The notes under the pieces were generated by a model. The model was given only the letters and a program-made list of their open reading frames with translations. It was not told the DNA's origin and did not search any database. Source: Monocercomonoides exilis (lineage: Eukaryota; Preaxostyla; Oxymonadida; Polymastigidae). Taken from it: a stretch of DNA of 64,000 bases. The translations under genes were made by a program, and so were the position numbers. The number at the start of each line of letters is the position of its first letter. Position 1 is the stretch's first letter. Shown here piece after piece: positions 33,419 to 48,027 of the stretch. The DNA is taken from the NCBI GenBank assembly GCA_001643675.2, contig LSRY02000025.1, positions 870,001 to 934,000 on the forward strand, read 5' to 3'.

Positions 33419-34202
33419 GATTTGGATATGCGTGAAATTGTTTGACTTTTGTGTTATGAGACGATTATTTTCCATTTGTTATTTGCACAAAATTTTAACA
33501 TTCTGACATTATTTTGTGAAATATTATGTTGTAAGTCTGCTTTTGTTGAAAGAAGTTATTTAACTTTTATTAGTGAAAGTTTTGTTAATGATTTATTTTT
33601 TTTTTCATTTTTTAAATCTTCAAATATTATAAAGAATAAATTATCTCGAGTAGTTTTCCGAAAGTTTATTAATAGAAGATAAAAATGTCTTATAGTTATT
33701 GTTCAAATAAAAAAAAATTCCTCATTTGATTTTGAACGAATAAACCAAAAAATTATATAATTTTTTAAAGGTTGTTTCTGTGAAAATAATATATTTTTTC
33801 AATAATTTCAAATATATTAAGCAGTCATCCAAACATATATTAACAATTTTATCCTTTGAATAAATGTGAAAAAATCAAAAAGTTTTTTAAAATTTTAATC
33901 TCAAATTAAATTTTTTTTCTTGAAAAAACATCTTTCATTTTGGAATCAAACAACACAATTTTTATAAAAAAAAAGAAAGAAAGAATAATTATATAATTTT
34001 GTTTATTATCAGATTTTTTGAAGTTATTTTTTTTTTATTTTTGTGACTTAATTTGTGAGCTTTTTGGATAACTGTTTGTCTTTTGACAAAATGATAATAG
34101 GAGAAAGTGAATAAATAAAAAAAAAAGATGGAGGATGACAAAGGAAATTTAAAAATTTTTTTCACATTAAAAATTCCATAATAAATTAATTATTTCACAA
34201 AA
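33419..34202. other. AT-rich leader of the element
   Basis: Between the left arm and the first exon of the fusion gene. AT-rich with poly-T runs; it must hold the promoter of the gene but no motif is recognisable. A small frame at 33,449-33,682 is of AT-rich chance composition. Confidence 0.5.
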
Positions 34203-38308
<4,106 letters not shown>

Positions 38309-38316
38309 GAAACTGG

Positions 38317-38446
38317 TTATTGTGCATGCTTAGCTGGCACTCTATCGGAAGGGTGCTGGACATGACTGTTCGTATTAGATATTGCAGCCTCCGGGCTGCT
38401 TTATCCGGACCTGGATACGACGAACAGCCTCCCAGGTGCACAATAG
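38317..38446 (+). ncRNA. Candidate structured RNA just downstream of the fusion gene
   Basis: A GC-richer segment starting 9 bp after the stop codon in otherwise very AT-rich DNA. The outer stem pairs TATTGTGCA (38318-38326) with TGCACAATA (38437-38445). Inside are hairpin GCACTC/GGGTGC (38337-38342 with 38351-38356), stem CTGTTCGT/ACGAACAG (38366-38373 with 38420-38427), and within it hairpin GCAGCC-TCCG-GGCTGC (38384-38399) and a small ATCC/GGAT hairpin (38403-38416). Together they make a branched fold. No tRNA, snRNA or known ribozyme core was recognised. It could act as a 3' UTR structure, a ribozyme, a DNA cruciform for transposition or a captured RNA gene. Confidence 0.45.
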
Positions 38447-39390
38447 TTAGAATCCGATTGTTTTCTTTTGGTTATTGTCCCTGATATGTCCCTATAATTA
38501 AATTGGTTATTGTCCCGCTTATATATGTATTTATCGAGATTCATTAATAAAGAGAGTTATGAGGGAATTCATTGATCTTTGAGTGAGGTTTTTGGAAGAG
38601 AGAGTTGTTGAGAGTGTGAAGTGATGTTTTATCATTGTGTCTGTCTTTTTTCTTTGTTGAATTTGATCTTTTTGAGTCAAAGAGAGAGAAATATCAGAAA
38701 GGGGTGAGTGGATGGAAAACAAAAGAAAAACAGTCAAGTTTGTTTTTGGACTTGAAGTATTTGTAATCTTTTTTGTTTGGAATTGTCATTGATTTCATGA
38801 ATTAGCTGTTATAGTACTGCTTTTTATTTGACCTTTCATTGTTCAGAATATTGGGCAATTTGATAATGATTAGTGAGAATTTCTTGAGAATGAAATAGAA
38901 AATAAATATGTTTGTGTTTGATTGAAAGAAAAAGATGTCTTTGTATTTAATTTTGTTTATCGTCAGATGTTGCAAAAAGTTATTTGGAATTGTTTTTTTA
39001 TTTGTTTCAATAAGTTTAACTTAGTTTTTTAGTGTTTAAGTTTTTTGGTTTGTTTGTTGTTGTTTCAATGTTCCAATTCATTTTTTTCGAAACATTTCCA
39101 ACATTGTGCACAGTGAACTGGTTTGATTATTTGAAAATTGAATGTTGACAATAATGAACAACAACAATGTGAAAAAATCAAATCAACTGATTTCATCAAG
39201 GATATGAAAAAATAATGAAAAAATTAAGATTGCAAATAAGAGTGAATTGACAGCTGAGAATTCTTATTCTCAAAAAATAAGCAAAACGAAAAAATATCAT
39301 TTCATTAATATACAGATTGAATTTTAAAATAAAAATTAAAACATTAATATTTCATCCAAATAAATATAAAACTTAATGCTTATACCAATA
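38447..39390. other. AT-rich 3' region of the element
   Basis: Contains two further copies of TGGTTATTGTCCC (near 38,469 and 38,513); a related GGTTATTGTG starts the structured segment. A minus-strand 68-codon frame at 38,531-38,737 is of doubtful meaning. Otherwise AT-rich with no gene. Confidence 0.5.
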
Positions 39391-40772
39391 ATTATGGAAA
39401 TGATCATAAGGAAAAAATATTTTTAAGGTATCCCACGAGGGTCACACCTTGGGTGACATTTTTTTTGCACGAATCGATTTGTTGTTATGAAGGTGCGTGA
39501 AACATGTCAAAAAAAGGGGTACCAAGGTGTGACCTCTTTTTCGAAAAATGTATCTCAAATTTTCAGATCAAAAATCTATGAAAATTTTTCGCTTTTTTGT
39601 TCTTTCAAGAACGAGAAAATGCTTATATTCTATTTGTGTTCAAACATTTCATAATTATCAAAATAACAATATTCATTAAAAATGATTAAAAAAAATGTGT
39701 GTTTAGAACTTTTTTCAATGAGAAAAAATTCCATAACTTTATTTCAAAATGTTCTTTCAACAATTTTTCTCACATTGACGTTGCATCGAGGTTTGTTATT
39801 TGTTATCATATGAGGAAAACACATGTTTTTTAAACAAATCTTTTTCATAGACAATCAATAGTTGTTCTTTCTTTTGTTTTTAATGAAAATATTTATATGA
39901 TTGGTATGCCAAAGAATAATTGCTAATAAAAGGCAGAGAAGGAAGTTTGGTTTTTATTTATTTTTCTATATATGAATATTAACCTGTTGATGTCTTTTTG
40001 TGTTGTTTTAGGGGCAGCAGGTCAAAAAGAATGAAAATGAATGAAAGCGGGATATCTCATTGTGCAGGCTGACCATCGAGTTGAGCCAGCGAATTCATAC
40101 GAAAAGTGCCCAGGGTGAAGGGATTGGGAAGGGAATTGGAGATGATATTTTCAGACGAGAAACAAGGATATTTTTCAATGAGAAAGATGAAATTGAGCAA
40201 AATGCATAAATTTCACATTTTTCAGAAGGACCAGAAATCGATGCATTTGATGGAAAAACAACTGACGGAAAGGATGTTTGGGGAATCAGATGATGAAACA
40301 CTTGAAAAAGGAAGAAATAATGAAATTGATAAAGAAAACAGTTGCCAATAGGATAAAATTTAGACATTGGCTTAAAAATAGGTTCTGAAGGTTTGCTGTT
40401 ATTATTATTTTTTTTTGAAGTGATTATAATTTTTTTATTCAGGATGTTGAAAGAGCGAAGAATTATATGGCTTTGAAGAAGAAAAGCAAGGAAGAAAAAT
40501 GAAATGAAGATTGATGAAATTCAAGATAAATCGAAGATGGCTTGCATTGTGCTTTGGCGAAGAATTATTTTTGAGGAAAGAAGATTTCTTGTGAAAGAAG
40601 GGGAATTGAATGTGGAAGAGATGGAATGAAAAAGAGATTACTCAATCTTTCGTATTTTTTGTTGGAGAGAGAGAAAGAGATTGAGCTGAAAGTGAAAAAG
40701 GATTCAGATGTTTCTCCTCTGCAGAAGAAAAAGAAACAGAAGACGAGAATTTCAATGAATTTCTCAGTTGAT
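39391..40772 (-). repeat. Right arm of the long inverted repeat, with a decayed gene
   Basis: Reverse complement of the left arm. Its plus strand carries exon-like pieces in shifting frames: LTIELSQRIHTKSAQGEG then DDIFRRETRIFFNEKDEIE, EGPEIDAFDGKTTDGKDVWG, after an intron-like TTATTCAG DVERAKNYMALKKKSKEE, then KMACIVLWRRIIFEERRFLV and RLLNLSYFLLEREKEIELKV. This looks like a captured and decayed gene that is present identically in both arms. Family not recognised. Confidence 0.85.
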
Positions 40773-40864
40773 AATAATATGCATTCATTTTCAATATTCT
40801 CGATCTTCAATAACATCAAAAATTAACTTCTCCTTTTTCAACAAACGAGGCAAAACCACATCAC

Positions 40865-43747
40865 ATGCCTTCTCCTTCTTCCTTATCTTCCTCTTCCTCT
40901 TCCTCATCCTCTTCTTCTTCTTCTTCCAAATCCACCACCGACTCTCGGTCAGAAGCGATGAGCGAGATGAAGACGGAACCGGAGATGAGCTTCGATTCGA
41001 CTTCTCGTTTTTCCTCCGAATGTTTCGTGAGCGGAGTGGTTGGTGTGTTTGAGGACAATGTGGCAGCGGGAAAGCACGGCATCTTTCAGAACAAGCAGCA
41101 GTGAAGAGAAATGGCGGGGAAACAGATGAGAAGAGCGAGAAAGAGAAAGAGAAGAAAAGAGGGAGATGGAAATGGAGAGGAAGAGGAGGAAGATAGAGGA
41201 AGATGAGATAAATATTAAGAGGAAGAAGGAGTAATGAGTGATTCAGAACACAAAAAGCGAAGATACGAAAAAAGTGCAAAACAGAAGAGATAGAAAGAAG
41301 AGAAGGAAGAACTGGGCAAGCTGCAAAAAGATAATTTTTACGGGTGTGAATCGTACCACTTTCGAGAGCAGGTGATCAAAGACACTGTGGAAAATAGGAT
41401 TAATGATGAATGAGAACAAAATACAGAAAAGAAGCCGAAGCAAAAGGAACACAAACAGAATTCGTCACGAGCGCAGGGCATAGATACAAGAAATCATCGG
41501 AATACACCATCATTATCTTCTTCTTTTTCTCCACTCATTTATTCTCACCATCGATCTGCTTATTCAGACTCCTTCTACGAAGCGAGCGAAGATGAAAAAG
41601 ACGAAGAAAACGATGAAACAAACGACTCTATAGATGACTCAGATTATCCTTAACATGCTAGGCAGTCAGCAGAACGAGATGTTCGAATGGATTTTGGCTC
41701 AACTTGTGTCTTCCGAACGAATCAAGAAAGACATTCGTTGATGATGCAGCCAAGCGAGTTTACAATAGGCAACTTTGTTGTGTGTGCGCCGTCGATTCGA
41801 TATGGGCCGTATGGAGAGGAGGAGGAAGAGGAAGAGAAGGAGAAAGGAGAGAAAGAGAAGAAGGATGAAGAGAAGCAGAAGGATGGAGAGAAAGATGAGG
41901 GAAACAAAGGGAAAACAGAAAAGGGACTGACTTATCGAACTCCAAAGGGAATGCAAGCGATGAGAATGAAGAAAGAGCAAAGAGCGCCTTTTGTTCACAA
42001 AATCGACCACAAAAGAGGAACATCAATATCATCATCACTTCCAAGTTTCGATGATCCTGACACAAATAAAGGAAAAAATTCTTCTTCTTCTTCTTCTTCT
42101 TCTTCTTCTTCTTCTTCTTCTTCTTCTTCTTCGTCCAGCCAAATAATCTTCACAGCCTGTTCTCCACACACATATTTTACCACAAATGACTGGGCGCGTC
42201 TGCTCTCTTCATTCAGCAGTCATTCCAAACGATTCTATCACAGCACAAACATTTTTGGAAGAGCTGTTTCTTCGATAAGGAGAATACATCAACAATTGAT
42301 GGAAGATGATTCAAAAGAAATGTTATCAGATGAAAGCAGAGAAGAAGATGAGAAAGAAGAATTCAATTCATCTGAGAAGCCTAAGATTCATTCACATAAG
42401 TCTCAAAATTTAGGTTTTTCTTCTTTTCCTCCTCCTCATTATGAAGACCATCGTCTTCGCCTGATCAACCTACTTGCCCGGGTGATAGGTGTGTGTACGC
42501 TGCTATGGTTGAGTGGCAAGACAAAACACGTTTTTTGCACTGGTAAAAAGAGCTGGTGAGATGTGAATTTGTGGAGAACAACTTTAAGCAGGCAGATGTG
42601 GAGCAGGAGAAGGAGAAGGCCGCGTGGAGGAATAGAACACGCTTTGAAGTGGGGGATGCAGAAGAAGAGGATGAGAAAAAGGAGAAGATGAAGGATGAAA
42701 AAGGAATAGCTTCCTCTTTTGATAATTTTAATTCAAAAGTTAAATGCGATGGAGAAACGAATGGGATGAGTCAGCTTGGCAACTTGAGTGATAACAATAA
42801 ACTTGATTCTGCGACTCAATCAGAAGAATTCAGCAACTTTCAAATAGTGCTTGGCAGGAAAGGCGACTTTGCTCAGCCTCCAGAAGTTCATTTTTCCTCT
42901 TCTTCTGTTCGCCACTGCAACTCCTTATTCATTCACAGGCACAGAATAAACAGCAACATACTCATTCTTCTTCTCCTACTCCTTCCTCTGCTTTTCCACT
43001 TGGTTTGCTTTCTTCCCATTCTGCGTGTCTTCATCCACACAGAAGAAGGGCTGGCCATCAGATGAAGAGTTCTGCTGAGCCAGAGGCAAAAGGGAAAGAT
43101 GAAATTTATTTTTTTTTTTATCAAAAGAATACTGATTCATTTCATTGAGTGCTCAGATCTAAAGGGATAGAAAGAGGAGAAAATGAAGAGGGAAAAGGAT
43201 GATTTTGAAGATGAAGGAGATCGAGGAGATGAGAGAGATAGTGGTGAAATGCAATCAAGGCAGATGAAAGTGGGGGAAAAAAGAAATTGAAAAACGGAAG
43301 TGACAAAGAACTTGAAAAAGTCAGAAATGGAAACGAAGAAGAAGAGAGTGAAAGTGAAAGAGAAAGAAGAAGATGCCGAGAAGGATACGCAAACATGCAA
43401 GCACCAAAATCGTTCAAAAAAGCGCCAAATGAATAGACTAATTCTTATCAATCTGAACAATTTGATGGAGTGGCTGCCAAAACAACGTAATTGCTAGAAT
43501 TAGAACTTTTTTTGTATCATCCTCCATCAAATATTATTCATGGCTAACTGATTGTTGCTGTGTTCAAATGCTATGCTTTTTTGTGGATTCTTCTTCTGAG
43601 GCAGAGAAAGACCAAGCTGCTGATGAGTGTCCAAATGCAACGCATATCTCTTTCATTGAAGAGTCTTATTTGTCAGTCTCGAATTTACCTTCTTCTTCTT
43701 CCTCTTCATTTCCCTTTCCCTCTTCCTCTTCCATTTCTTTTTCCACG

Positions 43748-43785
<38 letters not shown>

Positions 43786-43900
43786 CACTTCTTCTTCGTC
43801 TTCTTCGTCTTCTTCGTCTTCTTCGTCTTCTTCGTCTTCTTCGTCTTCTTCGTCTTCTTCGTCTTCTTCGTCTTCTTCGTCTTCTTTGTGTGCATAAACA
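40865..43900 (+). pseudogene. Broken plus-strand coding region, unidentified
   Basis: Starts beside the element's right end with a Ser-rich segment, then SRSEAMSEMKTEPEMSFDST. Later pieces: SDSFYEASEDEKDEENDETN, MLGSQQNEMFEWILAQLVSS then (another frame) DDAAKRVYNRQLCCVCAVDS, IIFTACSPHTYFTTNDWARL with RFYHSTNIFGRAVSSIRRIH, YAAMVEWQDKTRFLHW then CEFVENNFKQADVEQEKEKA, and FVDSSSEAEKDQAADECPNA. Frames change at least five times, often by one base, and stops intervene. Polyserine, polyglutamate and CTTCGT repeats are embedded. No domain recognised. The longest open piece is 41,687-42,559. A young pseudogene of one large protein is likely. Confidence 0.4.
43747..43886. repeat. TAT and CTTCGT microsatellites
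   Basis: About eleven TAT units, then about sixteen copies of CTTCGT/CTTCTTCGT-type units coding Ser on the plus strand in the broken gene. Confidence 0.9.
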
Positions 43901-44269
43901 TCATATAACAATGCTTTTTTATCATCATCTCTCACTTCATTTGATTGGATTTCTTCATTTTTGTCATCTGAATGAGATATATATTTGAATATAGAAGGCA
44001 TTTGTGAAAAAAAGAAGCATGTTGAAAATGAGAAGATGATTGATAAGTTAATGAAGAGAATGAAGATTAGAGAAAGAAGAGCATGTATTGGTAAAAAAAC
44101 GATGAATGGAAATCGGATTGAAAAAAATTAAGAGATTTGAAAAAATGCAAAAGTTAAATGGAAAGGGGAAGAAGTTGGAACAAAAGACGATAACGGACCA
44201 GAACAGGAAGCGACAACGAAGCAAGAAGAGTTCGTTGAATATCTGAATCATTCTTGCTTTTGTTTTTCT

Positions 44270-46016
44270 TTTTTTCAAGTATCTTGGAGAACAGCAACGA
44301 GGAGCTGGGAAGGGTGTTGAGAAGCTACGCAGTGGAGAGCATATTCACAGTTGAGGTGCCATGTGGAGGTTTCAGGTGGCATGACGCCTCCTCCTTTGAT
44401 CAAGGCGATGCTGAGCGCACAGGTGTAGGAACAGATAAGATTGCGGAGTGTGGAGGGGTAATTCAGGGTGGAGAGGCTGTCGTTGGTGAGTTGAAAGTGA
44501 CCTACACGCATGCTTCTACAGAGCCGGCCGAGAAAAATGATGGTAAAGATAAAGCGCATCAAAATAAAGGAGCTTTTTAATCTATTTGGATCAAAGTGTG
44601 AAGGAATATTTCTTTAACAACAATTACAAGATCTGAAGCGATAAGATGTTCTACCGAGCTGTCGGAGCTATCATCTAACACAAGCGCGGACGAGGTAGCG
44701 TTGAAAGAGGAAAGGATGATGTGGAAGAGAAAGAATCAGGAGGATGTGCGATCACGAAGAGCAGGTTTTGAGAAGTGAAGTGCTCCCTTGCAAGCATATA
44801 GCAGTTCGGAATTGAGGTAAAAGAACAGGCCAGCGAATGAAAAGAAGTTAGAGAGATACATCAAAATATTATTCATCAAGGTTGAAGACAGAATAGCGTA
44901 TGGACGATAAAGAGGAACGGAAGGAGATCCGGCTTTTATATGAAAGAAGCTCTGAGAAACTCAACAAAAACGGAATATATGTGGTGAAGTGAACAAGAAC
45001 AAGGCTTTCAGTTACTGATTGGAATTGGATATTGTTGATGGTGCGTGTCTTGGTAGAGGAATATCTAGTGGGAGCGGAAGAAGGTGATGAAAGGGGAGGA
45101 TATAGACATCGGGATCGGTGTCGAGGGCGGGAGAGCAGGAGTCGGAGCCGCAGATAAAGGTGTTTTTGGAAAGAGAGGGCTAGATGACGTTGATGGAAAA
45201 GAAGGACTCGTTGATTTGGTGGGGGATGTTGGGCATCTGAGAAATAAATCCTTTGCCACGAAGCAATCATTTAATGCAAAGCGGAGGTGGAGATAAAGAG
45301 AGGGATGGGAGGGGAGCTTTCACGCTTTTTCCAATCGATAAATGGTCAATGCCTATGCTTATTGAATGGGAGCATATGTACTGTGTGAAGATGTGTGCCG
45401 ATGAAACAAGCTGTGAATTATCGTTATGAAGGCGCATCATTGCTGTCAGCCCTCAACAGCATCTTCGCTTCCACGGATTGTGCATATAAGAACCTTTCTG
45501 TCACCTGAACTCACGATGTTGCAGATGTTTGATGAGTCAAAAGCGAAGGCTGTTATGGGTTCTGAGGCACTCAGCCTCGAAGCTGTTGAGCTGGTCAGAG
45601 CAGACGGGAAGACTGCCACTAGTGAAGAATCAGCGAAGAAAGAGAAAGCAAATAGATGAGATACAAGGACAGTGAAAGTGGATGTAGCAGCCATGTGGAG
45701 AAATAGGCCATTCAAGGAGACAGCGGAGATGCAGTTGGATCAATGGGCACACGCCCTTCTTCTTCATCAGCCATCGCAGACGATAGGAGTGTTTTCAGAA
45801 CCTGCATGGAAAAGAATCAGTGCGACAAAAGGAAAGCAGAAGGGGTGAATGTCTAGATATAAAATGATAAAAAAAGAAGTGAAATGAGAATGAGTGGAGT
45901 GCGGAAGGTTTAAAGATGTGGAAAATGATGCGAGAATGGTTGCAAGGTGAAATCTTTTTCAGTGTTAAAAGTGGTGCATGAATTTCATAGATTTTTTCGT
46001 TTGTTTCTTTTGACAA
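44270..46016 (-). pseudogene. WD-repeat protein remnant
   Basis: Minus-strand pieces in changing frames show WD40-blade character: SEPITAFAFDSSNICNIVSS followed by GDRKVLICTI (45,446-45,600); DHLSIGKSVKAP; KNTFICGSDSCSPALDTDPD; SFNATSSALVLDDSSDSSVE; and near the 3' end CEYALHCVASQHPSQLLVAV. The order resembles a single beta-propeller, perhaps the Trm82/WDR4 tRNA-methylation partner, but that name is a guess. Several stops and frame changes; no continuous product can be drawn. Confidence 0.35.
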
Positions 46017-46771
46017 CGTTTATCAATTATTCAAAATGACTTTTAAAAAAGAATTGTTTGTTTTTAACATATATAAACAACAAATTGTTGTTTATTCGAT
46101 TAATACCTTTTGTTACTATCAAATTTGTCATTGTTTGTTTTGAAAATTTTTTGTTAACAACAAAAATTTTCTGATCTACAAAATAAATTTTATAATTTCT
46201 TTGCAATGAAATTATTTTACAAATATTTAAATAAGAAATTGATTTACAACGTTATAAAAATTATTGTTATCATGTTTTTGAAATCAGCAAACTTATGTTT
46301 TATTATGTTTATTGAATTTTCGATATTTTTTTTTGAAATTATTTTTATTTCAAGATATTTGAAATAAAATCAATTGGAAACAAATTAAAATCAACAAATA
46401 AATAATAATAATAATATATTGAACTATATTTTCGCATTATTTTACAAAAATATTTTCTTATCAACCCCACCCTTAATGAAAAATTTTTATGATCAAACTT
46501 CGTAATTTTTTATGATATCAAAAATAATCACCCAATTCAAATAAATTTTTAATTAATGAAAAATCCATCAAAGTTCATCACTTTTCAAATAAGAACATAA
46601 AAACACGGTTGATGCAAGAATTTGTGCATTAAAAAGAATTTGGAAGATTTTTTTTTAACAAAATTCAAAAAAGGTTGAATTTTATTTGACCCAGATATAA
46701 AACATTAGCAAATTTTCAAATAGAATAACTCATTTGGCAAATTTTTTTTTTAAACTTCATTTTATTTAGCA

Positions 46772-46939
46772 TTCAAATAAAATAAAAATTTCATATTTTC
46801 ATCGATTTTCTGTTCACACTCACGAAACTTTTCTTTAATGGAAATTATAACATTGTCAAGATTTTATTGTCATAAAAGCGAAATTTTGTGAGTGGGAACA
46901 GAAAATTGATGAAAATATGAAATTTTAATTTTATTTGAA
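46772..46939. repeat. Imperfect inverted repeat (57-bp arms)
   Basis: Left arm 46772-46828 and right arm 46883-46939 are reverse complements with a few mismatches (TTCAAATAAAATAAAAATTT at the left end; AACAGAAAATTGATGAAAAT in the right arm), separated by about 54 bp. MITE or foldback-like; a related string occurs near 12,755. Confidence 0.6.
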
Positions 46940-47023
46940 AAATAAACAAATGGAACTTTTTCAAAAAAAATTTTGATTTATAGAATATTTCGAAAGAAAT
47001 AAACAATGTTTTAAAATTTATTG

Positions 47024-47473
47024 CAGTCTAAACCGGATATAATCACATCGGTTTTTGCACAACTTTTTGTGACTGTATACGATTGTGATTATACATGATG
47101 ATGCTTTACACAGAAAAAAATAAAAATTCATTCATTAATTAATTAATTAATGGTCGATTTTTTCATTTTTGAAAATTCTTCATCAAAACGCATTTTTCAC
47201 TTGCGAAATTAATTTTTTGCATCAATGCATATAACTTTAATTTATTTGAGTATATTTTTGAAAAAGTGAAAAAATTAAAATTTTTGATCAAAAAATCGAT
47301 TTTTCATTGAAAAAGCACCCATAATAAAATAAAATGTGATTATATATTTTCAGCCCTGTGATTATATGTTATGGAAAATGAATGAAAAACAAGCAAAAAA
47401 TGTCGATGCATGGAAAAATGTGACTATAAACGAATGTGATTGTATTCGACGTGATTGAATCAGGTCTTGACTG
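47024..47473. mobile_element. MITE-like element with Tc1/mariner- or pogo-like ends
   Basis: The left end CAGTCTAAACCGGATATAAT and the reverse complement of the right end, CAGTCAAGACCTGATTCAAT, align with few mismatches and continue inward (AATCACATCG / AATCACGTCG). A CAGT-type terminus is typical of Tc1/mariner-superfamily elements. A TA follows the right end, but the left flank reads TTG, so a TA duplication is not clean. 450 bp, no coding capacity. Confidence 0.5.
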
Positions 47474-48027
47474 TACACAATTGTTAATAAAAACTTCGTC
47501 AAGTTGTTTTCTTTTTTGAAAATATGATTCAAACACTTCATCAAAATTTGAAGCTTTCGTTATCTTGTGCAAACATTTGAAACATGTGAAAAAATGTTGG
47601 GATAATGGTTTGAAATTCAACTTTAAGAATAAAAAAATATTATTTCCCTTTTTTTTCGTTTTTATCAGAACAATAAAAATATAATTAAATACAAAAATTT
47701 GAGATTTGTGTTGAAAGAAAATGGATTTTTTTTTTCTTAATTTTTTTTAAAAAATTTTATTTTTTTGACACCTTCAATTTTTTATATTTGTTGTGCTATA
47801 AATTCTATGAGCTCCAATATTTTCCTCTTGAGATAATCAGACACAAAATTATTCTTGAAACACTTTTTCTGAATCAGATAAAGCGCAATATTTATAAAAT
47901 TCTTAATTTTTCGACCACCTTATATCATTCCTTTCCCAATAAAAGAAAAATAAAGGATTATCATTATCGAATTTTCTTAAACTGTCAATAAAAAAAAATT
48001 GCAAAATGAGGATAAAAAAGTTTTCCT

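Larger units (their letters stand above)
46020..48027. other. AT-rich gene desert with palindromic elements
   Basis: Two kb with no supportable gene. Contains the inverted repeat at 46,772-46,939 and the MITE-like element at 47,024-47,473, listed separately; the rest is AT-rich. Confidence 0.6.

Noticed and set aside
38317-38446. tRNA, or hammerhead or twister ribozyme
   Set aside because: The arms do not match tRNA geometry, and the hammerhead CUGAUGA/GAAA core and the twister core were not found.
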